A stretch of 64,000 nt of DNA from Ramlibacter henchirensis (GTDB lineage: Bacteria; Pseudomonadota; Gammaproteobacteria; Burkholderiales; Burkholderiaceae_C): positions 2,170,001 through 2,234,000 of the forward strand of contig NZ_SMLM01000001.1 of assembly GCF_004682015.1 (NCBI RefSeq), in the 5' to 3' direction. The translations under genes were made by a program, and so were the position numbers. Of the stretch, positions 1 to 10,124 are shown one piece after another. Each line of letters starts with the position of its first letter. Position 1 is the first letter of the stretch. The notes under the pieces were generated by a model that saw nothing but the letters and a program-made list of their open reading frames with translations, did not search any database and was not told where the DNA came from.

Positions 1-1910
1 GCGAGGTCTTCACCAGGTCGGGCACGTAGGTGGGCGACACCCACTGGTCGTGCGCCGCATGCCAAGGTTCGCCGCGCCGCATGGCGGCCAATGCCTGGGT
101 GACGAAGTTGTACCGGTCCCACGGGCCGAAGAACGCGGCGGTGCGCACCACCAGCGTATCCGGCGCCGCCGCCAGCATGCGCTGCTCGGCCTCGTGCTTG
201 CTGCGGCCGTAGGCGCACAGGGGACGGGGTTCGTCGGTCTCGACGTAGGGACGGTCCTTGCCGCCGTCGAACACCAGGTCCGAGGAGAAGCTCATGAGGC
301 GGATGCCGCGCGCGGCGCACGCCGTGGCCAGCACCTCAGGCCCATACACGTTCTCGCGCCAGTTGCGCGGATCGTTCTCGGCATCGTCCACGCGCACGTA
401 GCCTGCCGTGTTGATCACGGCCCAGGGCTGCCAGCGCTCGAGCGCGGCTTCGACCGAAGCGCGGTCGGCGATGTCCAGCTCGCGGCGCGTGAGCAGCTTG
501 TACGGCAGGCCGCGCACGTCGCACAGCCGCGCGTACGCACGGCCCAGCGTGCCGGTCGCGCCGGTGATCAGCAGCGGGCGACCGATCACCGCCAGCGATT
601 CGAGCTCGCCGTGCCGCGGGTAGAGCAGCCGCAGCTCGCGCTGCCACCAGCCCGGGCCTTCCAGCACCGGGTGGTCCGGCATCTGGCCGTGGCCGAGCGA
701 GCGAGCCACGTGATAGAGCGCGGTGCGCCGCGGCTCGCCGCTGCGCACGTCCCACAGTCCCGGCTCGTAGTGGCCCTGCTCGCGCGTGACCAGGCTGTCC
801 CAGTCGAAGGTGCCGAACGCCGCCCAGATCGTCACCGCGCGGACGTCGAGCCCCTGGTCGCGCAATGCAGCGGCCGAGTTCCAGGCCTGGTGCAGCCAGC
901 GCATCTGCTCCTCGCGGCTGCAGCCCAGGTGCACCTCGGTGATCGCCACCGGCAGCTCATAGCGCTCGCAGGCCTCGCGCAGCCGTGCCGAAAAGCCGCC
1001 GATATGGGCGCCCAGCACGCGCGCGGTCTCCACGTCGACGTACCGATGCCGCCCGTTGCCGCCGCGCAGATGGTCGGGGTAGAGATCGAGCCGGTCGTCC
1101 AGGAAGCGCTCGCTCGTGATGTACGAGTTGATGCCGAGGATGTCCGGCGGGCAGGGCTCGTCCGCCAGGGCCAGCAGTTCGGCCTCGGTGGCGCCGTGGT
1201 GCACCAGCCAATCCCACAGCGGGTGCTGTCGGGTGACGCGACCGCACAGCAGGTCGTACGTGAGCCAGCGCCGCTGGTTCTCGAAGTCGGCCTGGTACTG
1301 CAGCCGCGGCGTGGCCACCGTGGTGTAGCCCAGGTCGTCGGTCTGCACCAGCTGCGCATCCGGGTTCACCTTGCGGATCGCGCGCATCGCGAGCACCGTG
1401 CCCTGGATCTCTCCGAGCAGGCAGCGCACGAAGGCGCGGTCGTCACGGCCGTGCGGATACCACACGCCGTAGAGCCCCGAGAAGCGCGCGGTGGTCAGCG
1501 GCTCGTTGACGGGGGTGTAGGCGTCGATCTGCGGAAAGCGCTGTGCCACCGCGCCCGCGTACTCGGCCAGCAGCTCAGGAAAGCGCGGATCGGCCAGGTT
1601 CGTGTGCACCGGACCGCTGCCGTGGTGCAGCAGCCCGGCGATCGGCCGCACGCCCAGTTCGCGCAGCCGCGCCAGGCGCTCGTCGGCCCATGACCAGTCC
1701 GCGCTCGCGGGTCCATCGGGCGCGGTGCGCTCCCACAGGATCGGGAACCGCATTCGCGTGATGCCCAGTTCGGCCAGGCGATCCAGGTCCTCGAGCCTGC
1801 GCTCGAAGCCGCTGTAGCGCATCTGGTCCAGGTACTGGTCGCCGACGCGATTGACGGTGCATTCCGGGCCGGCCCACAGCTCCAGCCGGCCCTCGCGCTC
1901 TCGCGCGGAC

Positions 1911-1924
<14 letters not shown>
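1..1924 (-). CDS. GH1-like glycosidase / RmlD-type sugar-nucleotide reductase fusion (3' end outside window)
   Basis: The N-terminal ~420 residues resemble a family 1 glycoside hydrolase (TIM barrel). Two glutamate motifs fit this clan: TPVNEPL (acid/base) and AITEVHLG (candidate nucleophile). The C-terminal part is a Rossmann-fold dTDP-4-dehydrorhamnose reductase-like domain with GATGTLGRAY and a YGRSKHEAE motif (catalytic Tyr-x3-Lys). The frame is open to the left window edge, so the end is missing. A GTG start at 1924 or 1918 overlaps the end of the UDP-galactopyranose mutase gene by up to 14 bp, suggesting translational coupling. The neighbour suggests a role in cell-surface polysaccharide or deoxysugar metabolism; the actual substrate is unknown. 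Such two-domain proteins are annotated in other proteobacteria, but their function is unclear to me. Confidence 0.8.
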
Positions 1925-3131
<1,207 letters not shown>

Positions 3132-3430
3132 TTGCTACTCCTGGTTGTCGCGGGCGCTGGAGGTGTTGCGCCTGCTCAAGTACGGGAGGAGGCAATTGGC
3201 GCGCCCGGGAGACGACGAGCTTATGAAGGATTGAACCTGCGCGGTGTGGCACGAATCGCCTGCACGCGTGTCGGAGATGGGCTTACAAAAAGCCGGGGCG
3301 GAAACAGCGTGTGAGGAGTGTTGTTGGCTGGGCTACACGAGCCTGAAACAAGCACCGCTTCATTAGGCGCCCGAGGTGCGTCCCCTCACCCCAACCCTCT
3401 CCCAGAGGGAGAGGGAGCAAACTCAAGGAA
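3132..3430. other. Gene-free stretch upstream of glf with a dispersed palindromic repeat
   Basis: About 300 bases without a convincing gene. The part next to glf carries its ribosome binding site. Positions 3384-3420 hold a CCCTCACCCCAACCCTCTCCC-type repeat. I see no clear promoter or RNA gene in the rest. Confidence 0.6.
3384..3420. repeat. Dispersed CCCTCACCCCAACCC palindromic repeat, copy 1
   Basis: A hairpin with arms CCCTCTCCC (3395-3403) and GGGAGAGGG (3407-3415), preceded by CCCTCACCCCAA. The same unit occurs in inverted orientation near 16101 and in variant form near 16514. Such repeats are scattered in many proteobacterial genomes. Lying downstream of metY, it may also act as a transcription stop. 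Confidence 0.75.
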
Positions 3431-4753
3431 CTACCCCACGGCCCGACGCAGGGCCTGATCCACATCCCACAGGATGTCGTCCGCTTCCTCGATCCCGACG
3501 GACAGGCGCACCATGTCCGCGCTCACGCCGGCCTTCTCGAGCTGCGCCTCATCCAGCTGCCGGTGCGTGGTCGAGGCCGGATGGATCACCAGCGTCTTCG
3601 CGTCGCCGATGTTCGCCAGGTGGCTCGCGAACTCGCAGGCGTCGATGAACCGTTCGCCCGCCTTCGCCGCATCCGGCGACTTGATGCCGAACGTGAGGAT
3701 CCCGGAACATCCCGGCACGCCATCGACCGCACGGAACTGCTTCTTCGCCAGCGCATGGTCGCGCGAGGACGACAGGCCCGGGTAGTTGACCCAGCTCACG
3801 AACGGGTGCTCGGAAAGGAAGCGCGCCACCGCCAAAGCGTTGCGGCAGTGCGCCTGCATGCGCAGGTGCAGCGTCTCGATGCCTTGCAGGATCAGCCACG
3901 CGTTCAGCGGCGACAGCGATCCGCCGAAGGTGCGATTGACCTCCATTCGCGCCTTCATCGTGTAGCCGAAGTCGCCGAAGGTCTCGTAGAACTTCACGCC
4001 GTGGTAGGCCACGCTCGGCTCGAGCATCTCCGGAAACTTCTCGCGCGACAGCGCCGATCCCCAGTCGAACTTGCCCGACTCGACGACCACGCCCGCCATC
4101 GTGGTGCCATGCCCGCCGAGGTACTTGGTCGCGCTGTGCACCACGATGTCGGCGCCGAAGTCGAACGGGTTGCACAGGTAGGGACTCGCGACCGTGTTGT
4201 CGATCACCAGCGGCAGGCCATGCTCGTGCGCGATGGCGGCCACCGGTTCGATGTCGAACACGTTGACGCGCGGATTGCCCAGCGTCTCGCCGTACACGGC
4301 GCGCGTCGACGGCCGGATTGCCTTGCGGAAGTTGTCCGGGTCGGACGGATCCACGAACGTCGTCTCGATGCCCAGACGCGAGAAGCCCACGCCCAGCTGG
4401 CCGACCGTGCCGCCATACAAGGTGGACGCCGCCACGATGTGGTCGCCGGCCTTCAGGATCGCCAGCAGCGCCGTCATCTGCGCCGCCATGCCTGTGGCGC
4501 ATGCCAGCGCGGCACGCCCGCCCTCGAGCGAGGCCACTCGCTCCTCCAGCACGGCCACGGTGGGATTGCTGATGCGGGTGTAGACGTTGCCGAACGTCTG
4601 CAGGTTGAACAGGCTCGCCGCGTGCTCGGCCGAATCGAACACGAAGCTGGTGGTCTGGTGGATCGGCGTGGCGCGCGCGCCGGTCACCGGGTCGGGGATC
4701 GCTCCGGCATGCACGGCGCGCGTGGCGAATCCGAATTCGCGGTCTTGTGCCAT
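3431..4753 (-). CDS. metY: O-acetylhomoserine aminocarboxypropyltransferase (sulfhydrylase)
   Basis: A 440-residue PLP enzyme of the Cys/Met metabolism family. It should form homocysteine (or methionine) from O-acetylhomoserine and sulfide (or methanethiol) in the cytoplasm. The PLP lysine lies in SATKYLGGHG, and the N-terminal segment with TRAVHAG and TTSFVF is typical of OAH sulfhydrylases. Length (~430-440) fits MetY rather than the shorter MetB/MetZ. It stands alone on the minus strand; a 120-bp inverted-repeat element lies just upstream. I do not see a SAM riboswitch in the leader. Confidence 0.93.
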   Translation of the reverse strand: MAQDREFGFATRAVHAGAIPDPVTGARATPIHQTTSFVFDSAEHAASLFNLQTFGNVYTRISNPTVAVLEERVASLEGGRAALACATGMAAQMTALLAILKAGDHIVAASTLYGGTVGQLGVGFSRLGIETTFVDPSDPDNFRKAIRPSTRAVYGETLGNPRVNVFDIEPVAAIAHEHGLPLVIDNTVASPYLCNPFDFGADIVVHSATKYLGGHGTTMAGVVVESGKFDWGSALSREKFPEMLEPSVAYHGVKFYETFGDFGYTMKARMEVNRTFGGSLSPLNAWLILQGIETLHLRMQAHCRNALAVARFLSEHPFVSWVNYPGLSSSRDHALAKKQFRAVDGVPGCSGILTFGIKSPDAAKAGERFIDACEFASHLANIGDAKTLVIHPASTTHRQLDEAQLEKAGVSADMVRLSVGIEEADDILWDVDQALRRAVG

Positions 4754-4793
4754 GTGTGGAAGTGGTGGTGATGCGGACAGTGCTGGAGGGAAA

Positions 4794-4916
4794 CGGACAC
4801 CCGTACGCAGAAAACGCAGAGGTTACGCAGAAAGACGCAGAAACGAAGGCAAACCCATCATGAAATTCTTCCGCGCTTTCAGCGTGCTTTCTGCGCTTTC
4901 TGCGTAAGGGTGTCCG
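4794..4916. repeat. Inverted-repeat element with ACGCAGAAA arms
   Basis: Left arm 4794-4820 and right arm 4890-4916 are near-perfect reverse complements (CGGACACCC, then TACGCAGAAA in each), enclosing further CGCAGA/TCTGCG units. It sits between metY and the CoA-binding protein gene. A short frame inside it (ending near 4907) simply translates the repeat and is not a gene. It looks like a REP- or MITE-like dispersed element. Confidence 0.75.
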
Positions 4917-4926
4917 CCTTCTGCCT

Positions 4927-5418
4927 TCAATAGGGGAGCTGCTGCGGGCGGCGCGCGGAGATCACGCGCGTGTTCACGCCCGCCCAGTTCAGGCCGCCGA
5001 AGAGGCGCGCGTGTTCGATCTTCACGCAGCGGTCCATGACGACCTCCAGCCCCGCGGCCCGCGCCTGCTCGGCCACCGGCTCGTTGACCACACCCAGCTG
5101 CAGCCACAGGCACCTGGCGCCGATCGCGATGGCCTCCTGCGCGATCGGCGGAATGTCCTCGCTGCGCCGGAAGCAATCGACCATGTCGATCTGCACGCCC
5201 TGTTCGCGCAGCGCCTGCGCCGCGGCCGTGACGCTGGAATAGCAGCGCTCGCCGAGGATCTCCTGCGCGCCCGGGTTGACCGGCACGATGCGGTAGCCGT
5301 GCGCCTGCATGTACTTGGCCGCGAAGAAACTCGGCCGGTGCCATTGCGGCGACAGGCCCACCACGGCCAGGGTGCGGCAGGTGCCGAGGATGCGCCGCAG
5401 CTGCGAGATCGAGCTCAT
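4927..5418 (-). CDS. CoA-binding domain protein (YccU-like)
   Basis: A 163-residue single-domain Rossmann protein of the CoA_binding_2 family (YccU type). Seen: the LAVVGLSPQWHRPS nucleotide-binding loop near the N terminus, VPVNPG, and the ARCLWLQLGVVNE segment typical of the family. It resembles the CoA-binding part of succinyl-CoA synthetase alpha without the ligase domain. The family's physiological role is not well defined. It appears monocistronic and divergent from the GH5 gene. Confidence 0.88.
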   Translation of the reverse strand: MSSISQLRRILGTCRTLAVVGLSPQWHRPSFFAAKYMQAHGYRIVPVNPGAQEILGERCYSSVTAAAQALREQGVQIDMVDCFRRSEDIPPIAQEAIAIGARCLWLQLGVVNEPVAEQARAAGLEVVMDRCVKIEHARLFGGLNWAGVNTRVISARRPQQLPY

Positions 5419-5522
5419 GCGGCCAGTGTACGCAAGCCTTGCAGCCGCGAAACGCGAAGCCGTCCTACCTGCCCCGGCGCCTGCTCAGCCTATGGTCCGC
5501 GCTGGGGGAAGCACCGAGAGCA

Positions 5523-7928
5523 ATGCAACTGATCAAGAGACGCACGCTCATGCAGCTGGCGGCGGCCGGCGCCGTGCCGGGGCTGCCGGGCTGCCTGTGG
5601 AGCGAGAACGGCAATGCGCATCCGCCGCGGCCGGGCTTCACCATCGGCACCAACCTGTCGGGCATGGAATGGCCGCAGCCCGGCGTCCGCAAGACCCTCA
5701 GCACGGCGCCCAACCTGCACTACACCCCGCCGCGCCGGGCCGACATCGCGTGGCTGGCGGACCGGGGCTTCCGCAAGAACCGGCTGCCGATCCTGTGGGA
5801 GATGCTGCAGCCGGTGCTGCACGATGCGAAGCCGAATGCGCAGGCGCGCGCGCTGGTCGGCGCGCCCGGGGAGTTCCACGCGCGGTACGCGCAGTGCATC
5901 ACCGAGGTGCTCGACGCGCACGCGGCCGTCGGCGCCAAGGTGATCCTCGACCTGCACAACTACTGCCGCTACCGCGACTTCCGCTACGCAGCCGACGGCA
6001 GCGTGCCGGGCCTGAAGCCCGGACCGACGCCGCTGCACCGCCCCTTCACGCACGACCCGGGCGGCGTGCAGGAACGCATCTTCTCCCTCGCGCCGGGCGC
6101 CACGCTGACGCAGGCGCACTTCACCGATTTCTGGACGCGCGCGGCCCGCCGCTGGAAGGACCATCCCGGCCTGGCCGGCTATGGGCTGATGAACGAGCCG
6201 CACGACATGCCGCGGTCCGGGCAGGTGCAGGAAAGCCAGGGCGGCGGCGAGGACCTGGCGATCTGGCCGGCGTACGCGCGCGCGGCCGTGGAGGCGATCC
6301 GCAAGATCGATGCGCGCACGCCCATCTACGTCGCCGGCAATGCCTGGAGTTCGGCCATGGCCATGGCGAGCCGGAACCCCGGCTTTCCGCTGCCCGGCGA
6401 GAACCTCGTCTACGAAGTCCACCTGTACCTGGACGCGGCGAGCAATGGCTTCGCCTTCGACTTCGACACCGAAGTCGGCAAGGGCTTCAGCGCCGGCCTG
6501 GGCCGCCGCGCCATCGACCTGGACACCGGCGTGAAGCGCCTCGCCATGGCGGCGAACTGGGCACGCGAGAAGAACCTCAAGCTCGCCCTGACCGAGATCG
6601 GCATGCCGCTGGACGACCCGCGCTGGCAGGAGATGTTCCAGCGCACGCTCACCTTCGCCGTGCGCGAGGGCGTCGAGGTCTACAGCTGGATGCACGGCAA
6701 CCACTGGCCGATCCGCAACTACCCGATCCACCACGTGCCGGGCTGGCACCAGCACCGCACGCTCGAGCCCGCCGTGGCCGGGCCCATGCTGCAGGCCGCG
6801 GGACTTGCAAAGGCGACGCTGTATGACGACGGCGGCGGCTGGGCGCCCGCGGGTCGCGAGGTCACCATCACGGTGTACGCGCGCGGCTGGCTGGAGCAGC
6901 CCCTCACGCTGCAGGTGGCGTCGCGCGGCGGCCGCTTGAACAAGACCACGCTCACGATCCCCGCCGGCGCCAACGGCATGGACAGCTACACGTTCAAGAC
7001 CGAAGCCGAAGGCGTCGCGACGATCACGTACGCCGCTGCCGGCGACGTGCAGCTGCCGCCGCCCCGCAAGGTCTATTCCTTCGCCGACCCGCCGGCGGTG
7101 GCCGGACAACAGCTGGCCGATGCGGCGCACGCACTCCTGGCCAAGTACGGCGCGCCGAAGTGGGAGATGGCGCACGGCCACACCGACTACGTGCGCGGCG
7201 CTCCCGCGCAGGACGGGCAGCCGCTGCGCGCGGTGGCCGACACCGGCTTCGGCTCCAGCCCGGGCAACGCGATGGAGATGCTCTGCTTCCTCAACAGCGA
7301 CGGCGCGGCCGCCGGCCCGATGAAGCCGCCGGTCCTGCGCGTGGTCGAAGGCCGCAAGGCGATGGACCTGTCGGCGCCGGACACCTGGGGCCTCTGGTGC
7401 AAGAAGCGCGCGCCTCAGCCCGGCGTGCAGGCCAAACCGCGCGACCGGGTGCCGTACGACCTGCAGGACGACCATTTCGCCCTCGTCGCCATCGCGGCGA
7501 CGAATCCCAACGCGACCGGTGTCGTGTTCCAGGCTTCACGCGCCGAGCAGCGGCAGTTCAGCGAACTCGCGCTGGAGCAGGGCCGCCCGCAGGCGCGCTG
7601 GAGCGACGGCCGCGGCCAGCCGCTCGTGGTGACGTCGCCCGATCCACTGCCGCCGCGCATGCCGCTCGTGCTCACGCTGACCAGCGGCGCGGGCGCGCAG
7701 GTGTTGCGCGTCAACGGGCGTCCGGTGGGTCAGGCCGGCGCGACGCTGCCCCAAGCCTTCTTCGACCAGCTGCTGATCGGCTGGGGCTTCGTCGACCACT
7801 ACCCGCGCGACAGTTTCCGCGGGCTGGTGTTCGGGGCGATTGCCGGCAAGGGGCGGCCGAGCGAGGCGGAGCTGGCGGTGCTCGAACGCTACCTGCTGTC
7901 GCTGGCGGTGGACCGGGAGCGGCCATGA
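5523..7928 (+). CDS. Exported GH5-family glycoside hydrolase with C-terminal LamG-like domain
   Basis: An ~801-residue secreted protein. The ATG at 5523 gives a basic N terminus KRRTLMQLAAAGAV followed by LPGC, a Tat-like or lipobox export signal; an in-frame ATG at 5439 is possible but lacks this logic. Residues ~40-430 form a cellulase-type (GH5) barrel with the acid/base Glu in GLMNEPHDMP (~225) and the nucleophile Glu in ALTEIGMP (~358). Next comes a beta-rich region with an Ig/Fn3-like look, then a C-terminal segment (~640-790) resembling LamG/concanavalin-like carbohydrate-binding folds. It probably cleaves a beta-glucan or mannan outside the cytoplasm; the substrate is not determinable. 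Its stop overlaps the start of the sensor kinase (ATGA). Confidence 0.85.
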   Translation: MQLIKRRTLMQLAAAGAVPGLPGCLWSENGNAHPPRPGFTIGTNLSGMEWPQPGVRKTLSTAPNLHYTPPRRADIAWLADRGFRKNRLPILWEMLQPVLHDAKPNAQARALVGAPGEFHARYAQCITEVLDAHAAVGAKVILDLHNYCRYRDFRYAADGSVPGLKPGPTPLHRPFTHDPGGVQERIFSLAPGATLTQAHFTDFWTRAARRWKDHPGLAGYGLMNEPHDMPRSGQVQESQGGGEDLAIWPAYARAAVEAIRKIDARTPIYVAGNAWSSAMAMASRNPGFPLPGENLVYEVHLYLDAASNGFAFDFDTEVGKGFSAGLGRRAIDLDTGVKRLAMAANWAREKNLKLALTEIGMPLDDPRWQEMFQRTLTFAVREGVEVYSWMHGNHWPIRNYPIHHVPGWHQHRTLEPAVAGPMLQAAGLAKATLYDDGGGWAPAGREVTITVYARGWLEQPLTLQVASRGGRLNKTTLTIPAGANGMDSYTFKTEAEGVATITYAAAGDVQLPPPRKVYSFADPPAVAGQQLADAAHALLAKYGAPKWEMAHGHTDYVRGAPAQDGQPLRAVADTGFGSSPGNAMEMLCFLNSDGAAAGPMKPPVLRVVEGRKAMDLSAPDTWGLWCKKRAPQPGVQAKPRDRVPYDLQDDHFALVAIAATNPNATGVVFQASRAEQRQFSELALEQGRPQARWSDGRGQPLVVTSPDPLPPRMPLVLTLTSGAGAQVLRVNGRPVGQAGATLPQAFFDQLLIGWGFVDHYPRDSFRGLVFGAIAGKGRPSEAELAVLERYLLSLAVDRERP

Positions 7929-9466
7929 GGAGCGACGACGAACAGTTCCACCTGCTGGTGGACGCCGTGCGCGACTACGCCATCTTCCTGCTCGACGCGA
8001 ACGGGATGGTGGTCACCTGGAACCCCGGCGTCGAAAGGATCAAGGGCTACCGGCCGGACGAGCTGATCGGCCGCCACTTCTCCATCTTCTACACGCCCGA
8101 GGACCGGGCCGCCGGCGTGCCCGAGAAGGGCCTCGAGCAGGCGCGAAGGGACGGCCGTTACGCCGCGCAGGGCGTGCGCCTGCGCAAGGACGGCAGCCGC
8201 TTCTTCGCCGACGTGCTGATCACCGCGGTCTACCGCGACTCGGAGCTGGTGGGTTTCGCCAAGGTCACGCGAGACATCACCGAGCGGCATCGCCTCGAGG
8301 AACAGCTGCGCAACCGGGTCGACCAGCTCGCCGAGGCCGACCAGCGCAAGGACGAATTCATCGCCATGCTGGCGCACGAGCTTCGCAACCCGCTCGCGCC
8401 CGTGCTGACGGGCCTGAGCATCGTGCAGCGGGTGGGCACCTCGCAGGAGGTGGGCCGCCGCGCGGTGGAGACCATGGAGCGGCAGCTCAAGCTGATGACG
8501 CGCCTGGTCGACGACCTGCTGCAGATCAGCCGCTTGAGCCGCGGCAAGATCGAGTTGCGCCGCGAGTCCACGCGACTGGACGCCGTTGTCGAACATGCGC
8601 TGGAGATCGTCCAGCCCTTCGTGCAGGCGCGCGGGCAGCAGCTGAAGGTGGAAGTGGAGGCCGGCGTGTCGCTCTTCTGCGATCCGCAACGGGTCGTGCA
8701 GGCGCTGTCCAACGTCGTCAACAACGCGTCCAAGTACACCGCCGACGGCGGCAGCATCGAGGTGCGGGCGCGGCGCGATGGCGACGATGCGCGCATCACC
8801 GTGTGCGACAGCGGCATCGGCATCCGCAGCGAGATGCTGGAGCGCATCTTCGAGGCGTTCGCGCAGGACCAGCCGCCGGCCGGCAGCGTGCTGCAGGGCG
8901 GGCTCGGCATCGGGCTGGCGGTGGCGCGCACCGTCATGGCATTGCACGGCGGCCGGATCTGGGCCCGCAGCGAAGGGCCGGGGCAGGGCGCCACGTTCGA
9001 GCTGCAGTTGCCGCTCACGCGCGTGGGCGACCACGAACCCGGCGACGAATCGATGCAGCGCGAGTTCCGCATCCTCGTGGTGGACGACAACCGCGACGCC
9101 GCGAACATGATCCGCGACCTGCTGCTGGTCGAGGGCTACGCGGTCGAGGCGGCCTATGGCGGCGTCGAGGCGCTGCAGAAAGCCGAGCAGATGCACCCGC
9201 ACATGGTGCTGCTGGACCTGCTGATGCCGGACATCACCGGCTACGAGGTCATCAAGCGCGTGCGCACCAATCCGGGCGGCCCGGTGGTGGTGGCGGTGAC
9301 GGGCCACGGCAGCGAGCTCGATCGCGAGGCGGTGCGCCAGGCCGGCTTCGACGAGCACATCATCAAGCCCATCGTCGGCGAAGCCATCCTCGGCGTGGTG
9401 CGGCGCTTCTTCGGCATGCCGCGCCGCGCGCCGGCGGCAGCATCTGCCGGCCCGCTGCAAACCTAG
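7925..9466 (+). CDS. PAS-domain hybrid sensor histidine kinase with C-terminal receiver
   Basis: A 513-residue soluble signalling protein with no membrane segment. Order: PAS domain (~8-120, ending in the ITERHRLEE PAC boundary), HisKA with phospho-accepting His151 in MLAHELRNPLAP, HATPase_c (~245-365, with NVVNNASKYTADG and DSGIGI boxes), and a receiver domain (~378-495) with phospho-Asp431 in VLLDLLMPD and the KPI lysine. The ATG overlaps the stop of the GH5 hydrolase gene by four bases, so the two are translationally coupled. No DNA-binding output partner is adjacent. The signal is unknown; the PAS pocket could bind a cofactor or small ligand. Confidence 0.93.
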   Translation: MRSDDEQFHLLVDAVRDYAIFLLDANGMVVTWNPGVERIKGYRPDELIGRHFSIFYTPEDRAAGVPEKGLEQARRDGRYAAQGVRLRKDGSRFFADVLITAVYRDSELVGFAKVTRDITERHRLEEQLRNRVDQLAEADQRKDEFIAMLAHELRNPLAPVLTGLSIVQRVGTSQEVGRRAVETMERQLKLMTRLVDDLLQISRLSRGKIELRRESTRLDAVVEHALEIVQPFVQARGQQLKVEVEAGVSLFCDPQRVVQALSNVVNNASKYTADGGSIEVRARRDGDDARITVCDSGIGIRSEMLERIFEAFAQDQPPAGSVLQGGLGIGLAVARTVMALHGGRIWARSEGPGQGATFELQLPLTRVGDHEPGDESMQREFRILVVDDNRDAANMIRDLLLVEGYAVEAAYGGVEALQKAEQMHPHMVLLDLLMPDITGYEVIKRVRTNPGGPVVVAVTGHGSELDREAVRQAGFDEHIIKPIVGEAILGVVRRFFGMPRRAPAAASAGPLQT

Positions 9467-9489
9467 CGCGGGCGCGGGCACGCGCTCCG

Positions 9490-10113
9490 TCAGGCGGCGC
9501 TCTTGTACTTGACCGAGCAGCCGTAGGGCCGGGTGGTCGCTGCCGTGATCGGCTTGCCCGCGAGAGCCTCGCCCAAACCCTGCTTCACGTAGTTGGTGGC
9601 GCGCTTGATGTCGTCGGCGTTGCTCGAGGGAATGCTGTCGATGCCGCCGGCGTACACCAGGCGCCCCTGCGGATCGACGATGTACATGTGCGGCGTGGTG
9701 CGCGCACCGTAGGCGCGGCCGACCGTGCCTTCCTCGTCCGCCAGCAGATGGGTCGGAGCGGCTTTGCGCTCCTTCTGCCAGGCCACGACCTTGGACGGCT
9801 CCAGGTAGTCGTAGGCGCCCTTTTCCGTCGAATTGATGGAGAGCCACACCACGCCCTGGTCCATCGCTTCCTTCTGCGTCGCCGGCATGTTGCCGCTGTC
9901 GTAGTGCTTCTTCACGTACGGACAGCCGGGGTTGGTCCATTCCAGCACCACGTGCTTGCCGCGGAACTGCGAAAGCTTGACGGGCTTGCCGGCCGCATCG
10001 GTGAGCGTGAAGTCGGGCGCGGGCTGGCCGACGGCGGGCGCGGCGTGCACGGCCGCGAGGAACGGCGCGAGCGCCGCGAACGAGCAGGCGGCGATGAAGG
10101 GACGGCGCAGCAT
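9490..10113 (-). CDS. Periplasmic redoxin (AhpC/TSA-like thioredoxin fold)
   Basis: A 207-residue exported protein with a signal peptide (LAPFLAAVHAAPA) followed by PAPDFTLTDAAGKPV, typical of AhpC/TSA redoxins. The active-site segment is NPGCPYVKKHY: one Cys where classical thioredoxins have CXXC. A second Cys lies in the C-terminal YGCSVKY, which could resolve a disulfide. The gene lies 11 bp downstream of dsbD, so DsbD is the obvious electron donor. The family is widespread and poorly characterised; a peroxide- or thiol-reducing role in the periplasm is inferred. Confidence 0.85.
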   Translation of the reverse strand: MLRRPFIAACSFAALAPFLAAVHAAPAVGQPAPDFTLTDAAGKPVKLSQFRGKHVVLEWTNPGCPYVKKHYDSGNMPATQKEAMDQGVVWLSINSTEKGAYDYLEPSKVVAWQKERKAAPTHLLADEEGTVGRAYGARTTPHMYIVDPQGRLVYAGGIDSIPSSNADDIKRATNYVKQGLGEALAGKPITAATTRPYGCSVKYKSAA

Positions 10114-10124
10114 GGGGGCTCCTT

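Noticed and set aside
3283..3465. A 60-codon minus-strand frame
   Set aside because: It runs through the dispersed repeat and the metY end; no conserved features.
4861..4908. A small frame encoding MKFFRAFSVLSALSA
   Set aside because: It lies within the inverted-repeat element and simply translates the repeat.
4754..4926. Possible SAM riboswitch upstream of metY
   Set aside because: The sequence is explained by the inverted-repeat element and lacks a recognisable SAM aptamer core.
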